Of a stretch of DNA of 16,120 nucleotides, positions 9,093 through 15,935 are shown piece after piece. Made by a program: the position numbers and the translations under genes. The stretch spans positions 1 to 16,120 of the forward strand of contig JAPOXI010000032.1 of the NCBI GenBank assembly GCA_026707185.1, written 5' to 3'. A model generated the notes under the pieces. The model was not told where the DNA came from, searched no databases, and saw nothing but the letters and a program-made list of their open reading frames with translations. This DNA is from Chloroflexota bacterium (GTDB lineage: Bacteria; Chloroflexota; UBA11872). The first letter of the stretch is position 1. Each line of letters begins with the position of its first letter.

Positions 9093-9154
9093 GCGCCGCC
9101 AGGTCCCACGCGGTATGTTTCGCCACTCCATGCGGAGGAGGTGAACACCGCCCC

Positions 9155-10168
9155 ATGGCTACCGGAACCATCGTGGTGACCGTGCATCGGCCGCTGCGCG
9201 ACATGACCTTGAAGCCCGAGGACGAAGCCCGGCTGAAAGCGCTGGCCGCCCACGTGGTCAGCAACGACGGCGACGAACCCTGGACGCAGGACGACCTGAT
9301 GGAGCACCTGGACCCCGACGTGCGGGCCGTCATTACCAGCTGGGGCAGTCCAACAGTGGACCTGGAGGCGCTGGCCGCCGCCCCGAATCTGGAGATCGTG
9401 GCCCACGCCGCTGGCTCCGTTCGGCCCTATGTCGACGAGTCGGCCTGGGACAGCGGCGTTCGCGTAACCCACGCGGCCGACGTGATCGCCGAGGCGGTGG
9501 CGGAGTACACCATCGGTGCCATCCTGTTGGCCCTGCGCGGCTTCATCGGTCACCAGGAGACCCTTCGGGCCGGCGCCTGGAAGCAATCCAGCGGCGGTTC
9601 GAACGTTGGCGGGCTGCTGGCCGAGCGACGGGTCGGCGTGGTGGCCGCCAGCATGGTGGGGCGCCGCGTGATTCCGCTGCTGCGAGCCTTCACGCCCGAC
9701 GTGGTGCTCTATGACCCGTTTGTTGACGAGCAAGATGCTGCCGACATGGGCGTACAGCTGGCGGATCTGGACACGCTGATGCGCACCAGCGACGTCGTGA
9801 CCCTGCACGCCCCGATCCTGTCGGCGACCCATCACATGATCGGCCGGCGCGAACTGGACCTGATGAAGCCCGGCGCCCTCTTCGTCAACTGCGCCCGCGC
9901 CTGGCTGGTGGATCAGGACGCCCTGCTCGACGTTCTGGCCGCCGGACGAATCGACGCGGTGCTGGACGTATTCGACGAGGAGCCCTTGCCGGCCGACTCG
10001 CCGTTTCGCGACTTGCCCAACGCGATCCTCACGCCGCATATCGCGGGCTTCACGCTCGAAACCAGGGCGCGGCAGATGGGCCGCATGGTGGACGAGATCA
10101 GCCGCCACTTCGCCGGCGAGCCGCTGCGGCATGAGATTTCGCGCGAGCAGGTGGAGCGAATGGCCTAG
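9155..10168 (+). CDS. D-2-hydroxyacid dehydrogenase-family protein with altered nucleotide-binding loop
   Basis: 337 residues, normal family length. Members reduce 2-keto acids or oxidise D-2-hydroxy acids with NAD(P). Seen: ITSWGSPTVDLEALAAAPNLE (60-80), AEAVAEYTIGAILLALRG (112-129), the Rossmann entry RVGVVAASMVGRRV (159-172), VVLYDPFV (183-190), SDVVTLHAP (212-220), VNCARAWLVD (244-253) with catalytic R248, DVFDEEP (271-277) with E276, and TPHIAGFT (293-300) with H295. The catalytic triad is intact, but the usual G-x-G-x-x-G loop reads A164-A-S166-M-V-G169, so cofactor binding may be unusual. The start is ATG at 9155 behind a strong GGAGGAGGTG site (9134-9143); the frame is open upstream but overlaps the previous gene in a shifted frame. 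The gene lies inside a polysaccharide locus. It may supply a hydroxy-acid substituent or may be unrelated; the substrate is unknown. Confidence 0.85.
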   Translation: MATGTIVVTVHRPLRDMTLKPEDEARLKALAAHVVSNDGDEPWTQDDLMEHLDPDVRAVITSWGSPTVDLEALAAAPNLEIVAHAAGSVRPYVDESAWDSGVRVTHAADVIAEAVAEYTIGAILLALRGFIGHQETLRAGAWKQSSGGSNVGGLLAERRVGVVAASMVGRRVIPLLRAFTPDVVLYDPFVDEQDAADMGVQLADLDTLMRTSDVVTLHAPILSATHHMIGRRELDLMKPGALFVNCARAWLVDQDALLDVLAAGRIDAVLDVFDEEPLPADSPFRDLPNAILTPHIAGFTLETRARQMGRMVDEISRHFAGEPLRHEISREQVERMA

Positions 10169-10189
10169 CGCGGCGGTAGGCGCGCCTGC

Positions 10190-11728
10190 ATGCCTCATGG
10201 CCGACTGGACGGCGTTGCCCTGCGCCGCGTGCTGAGCCGGAACCGGGACGTCTCACGTGAGCTGGTCGTCGCGCTCCTGGTCGCGCTGACGGCAGCCGCG
10301 GCGGGGGCGGCCATTGCGCTTGCCGTTGCCGTGTTTCCCGAAGGGCTTGCGATTTCGGTGCTGGCGTTGGCGCTGTCGGTTCTGGCCCTGGCGCCCGCGG
10401 TGCATGCGTTGATCAGGCGTGGCGACCTGTTCCAGCCGATCGTGCTGATCGGGTTCTTTTTCTTTCTCGACTTCGGCATGCGGACGCTGCTGGTTGAAGC
10501 GGGGAGCGAGCTCGCGGAGCCGTTCGTGTTCGTGAACATCGACGATGCGCGCGCGCCGGCGATTGCGCTGGCCATGCTGGCGCTGGGTCTCATCTATCTG
10601 GGCTACTACGCGCCCTGGTGGCGGCGCGCGGTGGCGTGGCTCCCGCAGGTCTCGCTGACCGTGCCAGCGAACGCGCCGTGGGCAGTCCTGGGTTGTGTCT
10701 ATGCGGTTGGGGTGGTTGCCCGGGCCGTGCTGTTGCTGGACCGGGGGGCCACCTTTGCCAGTCTCGATCTCCAGGACCGGCTGACCGACGACTTCAACCT
10801 GCTGTTGCAAGTCGGCAGCTTCAGCCAATTCGCCGTGTTGCTGGCCGGCGTCTATGTAATTCGCCGGAACGAGGTTCGGACCGGCGCGCTGGCGGCGGTG
10901 CTTGCGGTGATTGCGCCAATCGAGACCGTGTTCACGGTGGCCTTTGGAGCCAAGCACGTGATCGCGTTTCTGCTGGTGGGCCTGGTGGGTCTGTACAACT
11001 ACCGCGTTCGGCGGTTGGGCGGCTTGCGCTTCGCACTCGTCGTCGCGGCGGTGGTGGTCGCGATATTTGGCGTGGTGACGATCTACCGCGACCGGCTTCA
11101 CCAGGGTGTGCTCGAACGACCAACCGATGCCGCCAGCCTGGTGTCCGCTCCGGCGGCGCTCGCCGGCGAACTGCGGGCGGGAGGGCCGGGCGAGATCGTG
11201 CATGCGGCGCTGCGGACGCTGGCCAACCGACACACTTCGGGCGAGACCGTCGCATCGATCCTGGCGAACGGGGATAGCGTGGACCTGGAGACCACGGGAG
11301 CCGATCTTGCGCTGATACCCGCCTTCGCGTTCGTGCCGCGTGCGGTCTGGCCGGACAAACCGGCGCCGTTTTCGCCAGAGGTGAGCAGCGCCTTTCGAGG
11401 CGTGGAGGGCAACCGGACGTCGTTCGGCATCACGCATACCGGCGACCTGTACCTGCGCCACGGCCTGCCTGGCGTCGTGATCGGCAGCCTGGTGCTGGGA
11501 TTGCTCTATCGCCTGCTCTATGGCTGGCTGGTCGACCATCCAGGCGCATCAGCGGTCGGCACGGTGCTCTACCTGGCGCTGTTTTGGCGGGTCGTCTTCG
11601 TAAACGCGGAGATTATCCCGGTGTACGTGCAAGCCATCAGGTCCCTGGTTGTCGGCGTTGGCCTGCTGGTGCTGGTGACCTACGCCGCGCAACTCGTGGG
11701 GAGCGCTCGCGCTCAGCGGGGGTTATAG
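10190..11728 (+). CDS. Polytopic O-antigen/exopolysaccharide polymerase-like protein (Wzy-like)
   Basis: 512 residues with about 11-12 predicted hydrophobic segments (near 24-48, 55-73, 84-101, 123-140, 163-182, 211-224, 233-250, 252-270, 280-297, 427-446, 455-470 and 484-502). A large hydrophilic loop spans about 298-425. That loop carries FVPRAVWPDKPAPFSPEVS (381-399), matching the P-R-x-x-W-P-x-K-P signature of oligosaccharide repeat unit polymerases, and ends in GDLYLRHGLPGVVIG. Wzy proteins join lipid-linked repeat units at the outer face of the inner membrane. Sequence similarity in this family is low, so the call rests on topology, the loop motif and the neighbours. ATG start at 10190, 21 bases after the dehydrogenase; GTG at 10229 is a possible alternative. 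The stop runs 16 bases into the tail of the opposite-strand glycosyltransferase gene. Confidence 0.75.
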   Translation: MPHGRLDGVALRRVLSRNRDVSRELVVALLVALTAAAAGAAIALAVAVFPEGLAISVLALALSVLALAPAVHALIRRGDLFQPIVLIGFFFFLDFGMRTLLVEAGSELAEPFVFVNIDDARAPAIALAMLALGLIYLGYYAPWWRRAVAWLPQVSLTVPANAPWAVLGCVYAVGVVARAVLLLDRGATFASLDLQDRLTDDFNLLLQVGSFSQFAVLLAGVYVIRRNEVRTGALAAVLAVIAPIETVFTVAFGAKHVIAFLLVGLVGLYNYRVRRLGGLRFALVVAAVVVAIFGVVTIYRDRLHQGVLERPTDAASLVSAPAALAGELRAGGPGEIVHAALRTLANRHTSGETVASILANGDSVDLETTGADLALIPAFAFVPRAVWPDKPAPFSPEVSSAFRGVEGNRTSFGITHTGDLYLRHGLPGVVIGSLVLGLLYRLLYGWLVDHPGASAVGTVLYLALFWRVVFVNAEIIPVYVQAIRSLVVGVGLLVLVTYAAQLVGSARAQRGL

Positions 11729-12660
11729 GTCCCAGTCAGGACCTCGCGCACGCCCTGCCACACGCCCACGGCGCGTGCCGCGCGAGCCGAGGCGTCAAGC
11801 AGCACGAAGCTCGCCAGGTCGGCACGCCCGCGCGGCGAGCGTGCAGCCAGGCAGCCGGACTTTCGGATCGGAACCGCCAGCGTGGCGATCTCCGCGGCTG
11901 TCAAGACTGACCGCGCCACCGCGGCCGCCAGCAGGTGGACGACCCCATGACCGGACCGGATGCGGCGGCTGTACGCAAAGTTTCGGCCGCGGCGGCGCTG
12001 CAGGGCCAGGAAACCGCACCAGCTTCCGGGCCGGTCGTGCAGAACTTCGATGGATAGATCTTCGACCCGCCGGTAGCCGGCCGCCATCACGCGTTGACCG
12101 AACTCGGAGTCGTCGCCGCGCGGCAGATCATCGCGGAATGAGCCCAGGGCCAGGAACACTTGCGCGCGTATCGAGAATGCCTGCGAACTGCGCTGCAATT
12201 CGGGCTCGGCCATGACCATCTCGTATTCGCTCTGCAGATAGCGCGAGGGCGCGCCCCTGCGGTCGGCTACCCGCGATCCAACCAGGACGTAGTCGGCGCC
12301 GCTGGCGTAGTGGGCCAGGATGCGGTCGGCAAAGTCACTGGGAAGCGACACGTCGGCGTCCATGAACACCAGGATGTCGCCGCCCGCGATCCGCGCGCCG
12401 CCGTTCCGAGCGGCGGCGACACCGCGCGGACTCGGATGTCGACTGGTTGACAGCCGCTGGCAGTCGGCGAGCGTGGTCAGGCGGTCCAGCGTGCCGTCCG
12501 ACGACCCGTCGTCCACGAGTATGAGTTCAACCCGAGGGTGTGTCTGCCGGCGGATCGAGTCGAGAATGTCTGCCAGACGATGGGCTTCGTTGTAGGCGGG
12601 CACGACGAACGAGACCAGAGGTTGGCCGCTTCCGGCAACGTCAGTCGGCGACACGGGCAT
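11713..12660 (-). CDS. GT2-family glycosyltransferase (GT-A fold)
   Basis: 315 residues from the chosen ATG. Inverting GT-A enzyme: LVSFVVPAYNEAHRLADIL (15-33), ELILVDDGSSDGTLDRL (45-61), GVAAARNGGARIAGGDILVFMDADV (80-104) with the D-x-D metal site D101-A-D103, RGDDSEFGQRV (181-191) with the general-base acidic residues, and QRRRGRN (221-227) resembling the Q-x-x-R-W/G motif. A moderately hydrophobic stretch near 240-264 may associate with the membrane. The frame stays open 26 codons upstream into the previous gene. I prefer ATG at 12660 because it lies 11 bases after the upstream stop and just before the first family strand; the ribosome site (CGGAG) sits unusually close. Third gene of the leftward autokinase operon. 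It probably adds a sugar to the polysaccharide unit; donor and acceptor are unknown. Confidence 0.88.
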   Translation of the reverse strand: MPVSPTDVAGSGQPLVSFVVPAYNEAHRLADILDSIRRQTHPRVELILVDDGSSDGTLDRLTTLADCQRLSTSRHPSPRGVAAARNGGARIAGGDILVFMDADVSLPSDFADRILAHYASGADYVLVGSRVADRRGAPSRYLQSEYEMVMAEPELQRSSQAFSIRAQVFLALGSFRDDLPRGDDSEFGQRVMAAGYRRVEDLSIEVLHDRPGSWCGFLALQRRRGRNFAYSRRIRSGHGVVHLLAAAVARSVLTAAEIATLAVPIRKSGCLAARSPRGRADLASFVLLDASARAARAVGVWQGVREVLTGTYNPR

Positions 12661-12671
12661 CTCCGACTGGG

Positions 12672-13865
12672 TCAGCCATCGATCGGGGCCACGAACGCCA
12701 GAGCAAACGCGGTCGCGCCGCTGCTGCGATAGTTCCACAGGAAGACCTGGACCGCCTCGACGTCCGGCGGTAATCGCAGCATCCGCGCTTCACGCCACCA
12801 CCCGTTCGGCAGGCCGCCCTGCAGACCAAAGACTGCGCGGTCAGCCCGTCCGGACGCACGGACGTACAGCCCAACGTGGGGTTGGCCGCCGCCAACCCAG
12901 ACTTCGCTGGCGATGAGATAACAGGCGCCGGGAGACGCCGGCATCCACCCGCTGCGGAGACGCGTTGTGCGTGCTGGCCCCTCCAGGTTGTCCATCACCA
13001 GAGCGGAGACCGGCTGGCCGTCCAGGTCGGCGAACCCAACGTAAATCGCGCCTGGCGGGACAGGTCCGTCCGACGGCGCCGGAGGGTGTGCGGCATACCC
13101 CAGCGGCAGGCCGGCGTTCGTGACGCCCCAGGTGAACAGGCCGTTGGGCGCCAGATTGCGCAGCAGGCGCGAATCCTCGCCGCCGCGCGGGCCGTCGCCG
13201 GGCTGCCAGTCCAGTTCCGCACGCACCGACCCGCCACCGGCAATGTCATTGCGCCACAGTCGCACTCGCGCCAGGCGTCGTCCGTCGCCGCACGTGGCGC
13301 GGCGCGGATTGACGGACAGCTCAATCGTCGCCAGCGCGGGACCGTACGGCGGCTCGGCCGCGTCCTGCGACAGCTCATCCAGGAGCCGGAGCGCGGCGTC
13401 CGGCGCGTTTACACCGGCGCGTACGACCGATGCGCGAACGAGCGCCAGCGCACGCTTGGCGTCGCCTGTCCTCCGGGCCAGGATTGCTTTTAGGTGCAAC
13501 AAGACACTTGAGGTGCTGGCAATGCCCCGCGGCGTGCCCCCGAAGGAGCGAAGCGCGGCCAATTCGTCGGCCGCGCCGTCGTAGTCACCCCGAACGAGGG
13601 CCTGTGACAGCCGAAAGTTGGCTGCAGCGTCGCTGGCTGGATCGACGACGGCGGCCGCCTCGAACGCGGAGGCGGCGAGCTCTTCGGTCCCGCGCAGCAC
13701 AGCCAGGTTCCCCACGTTCACGAACAGCGCGGAAAGCGCGAAGCGCGCCGAGAAACCGAGAAGCGCTCCTGCAAGAAGCAGGGCCACGGCCAGCGCCATC
13801 GGCAGGCGACGCGTCTGTGCCGAACGCGGGCCCTCGGTGCCGCGCCGCGCCTTGCCCTCAGGCAC
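12672..13865 (-). CDS. Membrane-anchored protein with helical repeats and a C-terminal beta-sandwich, unknown function
   Basis: 397 residues from a GTG at 13865. A basic N-terminus (KARRG, QTRRLP) precedes one membrane segment (about 23-50). An Ala/Leu-rich helical region follows (55-165) whose EELAASAFEAAAVVDPASDAA and later helices resemble TPR-like repeats. From about 180 the sequence turns beta-rich, ending with GWWREARMLRLPPDVEAVQVFLWNY (355-379) and a final hydrophobic strand, a pattern like carbohydrate-binding jelly-roll domains. I do not recognise a family. The GTG start overlaps the autokinase stop by 8 bases with GGAG just upstream; the frame is open further upstream, and ATG 13799 would remove the basic tail. 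Lying between a Wzz/BY-kinase and a GT2 gene, it is probably an extracytoplasmic part of polysaccharide assembly, perhaps binding glycan. That role is inferred. Confidence 0.7.
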   Translation of the reverse strand: MPEGKARRGTEGPRSAQTRRLPMALAVALLLAGALLGFSARFALSALFVNVGNLAVLRGTEELAASAFEAAAVVDPASDAAANFRLSQALVRGDYDGAADELAALRSFGGTPRGIASTSSVLLHLKAILARRTGDAKRALALVRASVVRAGVNAPDAALRLLDELSQDAAEPPYGPALATIELSVNPRRATCGDGRRLARVRLWRNDIAGGGSVRAELDWQPGDGPRGGEDSRLLRNLAPNGLFTWGVTNAGLPLGYAAHPPAPSDGPVPPGAIYVGFADLDGQPVSALVMDNLEGPARTTRLRSGWMPASPGACYLIASEVWVGGGQPHVGLYVRASGRADRAVFGLQGGLPNGWWREARMLRLPPDVEAVQVFLWNYRSSGATAFALAFVAPIDG

Positions 13866-15240
13866 GCTCCGACGGATCCGTGGCCGCGGCGCCGGCCGGC
13901 TCCTGCGCGTCTTCGCTGTACGCGTAATTCCCGTAGTACTCCGCGGTGATCCGCCGGTGCGCGCCGTTGATGACAGCACCCAGGAGCACGACGTTGGCGC
14001 TCAGCAATGCATCCCGCGCCCTGACCAGACGCTGAGGTCGCGTCACGCCGGCCCGGGCAACCAGCAGCGCGGCTCCGCCGCCGGCCGCCAGGATGACAGG
14101 GTCCGACACGCCAAGCACGGGCGGGCTGTCGATGATGACGACATCGGCCAGCCCGGCGATTTCGTCCAGCACGTCGCGCATCCGCGCCGAGGCCAGCAAC
14201 TCGGCGGCGTTGGGCGGCGACGCGCCGGCAGGAATGAGCGAGACGTAAGGAAACGTGGTGGACCGCAGCGCGTTCGGCACAGCCGCCTCCCGATTCACCA
14301 GCAGGCTGGTCAGGCCGCGCACATTGCGTAGGTCGAACAGCGTGTGCAGGTGCGGGCGCCGTAGATCGGCGTCCACCAGAGCCACGCGGCGTCCCGACTG
14401 CCCAAATGCGATGGCCAGGTTGGCGGCGGTTGTCGACTTGCCTTCGCCCTGACCGGCGCTTGTCGTCAACAGGCGGACGGGTTGCGGGAGGCCCCAAAGG
14501 TCAATGCTGGTTCGAATCTTGCGATAGGCCTCCGCAACGGAGGGCGCATGGGTTCCCGCGCTCGCTCTACCGGTCTCACCACCATTCAATACGCCCACGA
14601 CCCCGAGCGAGGCCAGCCCCAGCGCGTCCAGGTCGTCAGGCGACTTGACGGTGTCGTCCCGGTAGTCCAGCACGGTTGCGATAGCCCCGGCAGCCAGCAG
14701 GCCGGCCAGCGCGCCCAGCACGGCGTTAACCATCGGGCGGGGAGCAATTGGGACGGCGGGTTGCGACGCGGGCTGCGCGATGCGGAGTACTTGCTCCGCA
14801 CGCCCCGGCGGCAGGAACGGTTGCTGCTGTTCGATGAAGATGCGCGCCACAGCGTTGGCCAGGTCGCGGGAGAACTCTGGGTCCGGGGTCTCGGCCCGGA
14901 TCTCCAGCAGTTGGGTCTGTGCAACGGCGATGCCGCTGAGCAGGTCGTCCAGATCGTCGAGACCGACGGCCACCTGCAGTTCGTCGGCGACCTGTTCCAG
15001 CACCACCCGCTGGGTCGCCATGCGGGCGTACGTCTTGACGAGTTGCTGGCTGAGCAGGGCGTCGCTGTACGTCACGGTTCCGGGCGCAGCCGACTGGTTG
15101 ACGACGATGGTGGCCGTGGCGCGGAAGGTCGGGCTCACCAGTTTCGAGACACCCCAAGCGGCGGACCCGCCCGCGGCCAAGCCGATGAGCAGTACCCACC
15201 ACCAGCGCGCGACGAGGGCCGTCAGCCAGCGGGGCTCCAC
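13858..15240 (-). CDS. Polysaccharide co-polymerase/tyrosine autokinase (Wzz domain plus BY-kinase)
   Basis: 460 residues. Controls polysaccharide chain length and export. A first membrane helix (about 14-32), a short external Wzz-type domain (33-169) and a second helix (170-191) after the proline-rich APRPM are followed by the cytoplasmic kinase. Kinase motifs: SVAEAYRKIRTS (234-245), Walker A SAGQGEGKSTTAA (261-273), Walker A' ALVDADLRRP (287-296) and Walker B VVIIDSPP (367-374). The tail carries the tyrosine cluster Y435, Y436, Y439 and Y441 expected for autophosphorylation. The external part is much shorter than in proteobacterial Wzc. GTG start at 15240 with AAAGG seven bases upstream. 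First gene of the leftward arm; its stop overlaps the next gene by 8 bases, indicating coupling. No separate phosphatase gene is seen in the window. Confidence 0.92.
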   Translation of the reverse strand: MEPRWLTALVARWWWVLLIGLAAGGSAAWGVSKLVSPTFRATATIVVNQSAAPGTVTYSDALLSQQLVKTYARMATQRVVLEQVADELQVAVGLDDLDDLLSGIAVAQTQLLEIRAETPDPEFSRDLANAVARIFIEQQQPFLPPGRAEQVLRIAQPASQPAVPIAPRPMVNAVLGALAGLLAAGAIATVLDYRDDTVKSPDDLDALGLASLGVVGVLNGGETGRASAGTHAPSVAEAYRKIRTSIDLWGLPQPVRLLTTSAGQGEGKSTTAANLAIAFGQSGRRVALVDADLRRPHLHTLFDLRNVRGLTSLLVNREAAVPNALRSTTFPYVSLIPAGASPPNAAELLASARMRDVLDEIAGLADVVIIDSPPVLGVSDPVILAAGGGAALLVARAGVTRPQRLVRARDALLSANVVLLGAVINGAHRRITAEYYGNYAYSEDAQEPAGAAATDPSERA

Positions 15241-15304
15241 ACCACAACCTTTCGGGAAGAGCTGCGCCCCGCCCGTTAGCTGCGGCTCGTGGTGAATCTA
15301 CGTC

Positions 15305-15316
15305 GCGTCCGGACGC
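15305..15316. repeat. Perfect 12-base palindrome, possible operator
   Basis: GCGTCCGGACGC reads the same on both strands and lies 65-76 bases upstream of the autokinase GTG. Its position in the leader/promoter region of a polysaccharide regulator gene fits an operator. Such palindromes also arise by chance in GC-rich DNA. Confidence 0.25.
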
Positions 15317-15423
15317 CGCCTGAGCACGCGTCGGACTCGCGGACAGGATACTAAGGTCGTGTTCCGTGTCGCGTTTTTGGGCGAGTCACGACCGGCCAAC
15401 GAGGTGGCAGACGTCGCCGCCGC

Positions 15424-15451
15424 TTGACGCATGGTTCGGGTGCGGACTAAA
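15424..15451 (+). promoter_or_regulatory. Sigma70-like promoter candidate for the DUF1761 gene
   Basis: TTGACG (15424-15429) matches five of six bases of the -35 consensus. After 16 bases comes ACTAAA (15446-15451), a poor -10 match. The start codon is 45 bases downstream, a sensible leader length. The strength of the -35 and the position are the only support. Confidence 0.3.
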
Positions 15452-15495
15452 CCGTGACCGGCAGCGCGCCCCCGCGCGAGGAAAGGCAGATCGAC

Positions 15496-15918
15496 ATGAC
15501 GCTCTGGACCGGCGATCTCAACTACGTGGCCGTGATCGTGGCCGCGCTGATCCCCATGGCGCTCGGCATGTGGTGGTATGCCCCGAAGTACGGTCTGGGC
15601 GACATCTGGTTGAACCTGATCGGCATGACCCAGGAAGAGATTCGTGAGAGCGGCGGGTCGGGGCCTGCGATGGGCCTCACGCTGATTGGCGCGGTGGTGC
15701 AGTCCTACGTGCTGGCGCTGCTGGTCAAGATGACCGGGGCGGCCGGGTTTGGCGAGGGCGCGATCCTGGGCCTCTGGCTCCTGGTAGGGATCATCGCCAC
15801 CACCAGCCTGGGCGTGTACGTCTTTGCCGGGCGTGGGCTGAAGCTATGGGCCTTCAATAACGCTTACTACCTGGTCGGCATCATTCTCATGACGGGCCTG
15901 CTCGCAGCCTGGTCGTAG
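15496..15918 (+). CDS. DUF1761-family small membrane protein
   Basis: 140 residues. The layout matches DUF1761: N-terminal LNYVAVIVAALIPMALGMWWYAPKYG (8-33, first helix ending in the family's W-Y-x-P), then IWLNLIGMTQEEIRES (37-52), and three more hydrophobic segments (about 58-77, 88-110 and 119-138) with a G-x-W near the centre (LGLWLL) and a final W before the end. Four membrane helices in total. The function of this family is not established. The ATG at 15496 is chosen over one 14 codons upstream because a GAGGAAAGG site lies 9-10 bases before it and the earlier start only adds a charged tail. The next gene begins 17 bases after its stop, so they may be cotranscribed. Confidence 0.8.
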   Translation: MTLWTGDLNYVAVIVAALIPMALGMWWYAPKYGLGDIWLNLIGMTQEEIRESGGSGPAMGLTLIGAVVQSYVLALLVKMTGAAGFGEGAILGLWLLVGIIATTSLGVYVFAGRGLKLWAFNNAYYLVGIILMTGLLAAWS

Positions 15919-15935
15919 CCGACGGAGGCCCGTTC

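Larger units (their letters stand above)
15241..15495. other. Divergent intergenic region between the autokinase and the DUF1761 gene
   Basis: 255 bases that separate two divergent genes and should carry promoters in both directions. It contains a perfect 12-base palindrome GCGTCCGGACGC (15305-15316), a pair of 7-base inverted arms GGTCGTG (15355-15361) and CACGACC (15387-15393), and a rightward promoter candidate (15424-15451). For the autokinase a lone TAGTAT box on the minus strand (15353-15348) has no acceptable -35 partner. I see no coding sequence here. Confidence 0.5.

Noticed and set aside
7881..9131. 416-codon minus-strand frame opposite the second GT4 gene
   Set aside because: No recognisable motif; His/Arg/Gln-rich product typical of antisense reading in GC-rich DNA.
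8693..9154. 154-codon N-terminal extension of the dehydrogenase frame
   Set aside because: It overlaps the end of the GT4 gene in another frame; the strong GGAGGAGGTG site fixes the start at 9155.
9065..10198. 377-codon minus-strand frame opposite the dehydrogenase gene
   Set aside because: The plus strand carries the catalytic Arg/Glu/His motifs and a strong ribosome site; the minus frame has neither.
10253..11539. 428-codon minus-strand frame opposite the polymerase gene
   Set aside because: Its very hydrophilic Arg/Gln/His-rich product is the mirror of a membrane protein gene.
13866..13979. 38-codon N-terminal extension of the anchored repeat protein
   Set aside because: It would overlap the kinase tail by 122 bases; the GTG at 13865 gives a short overlap with GGAG before it.
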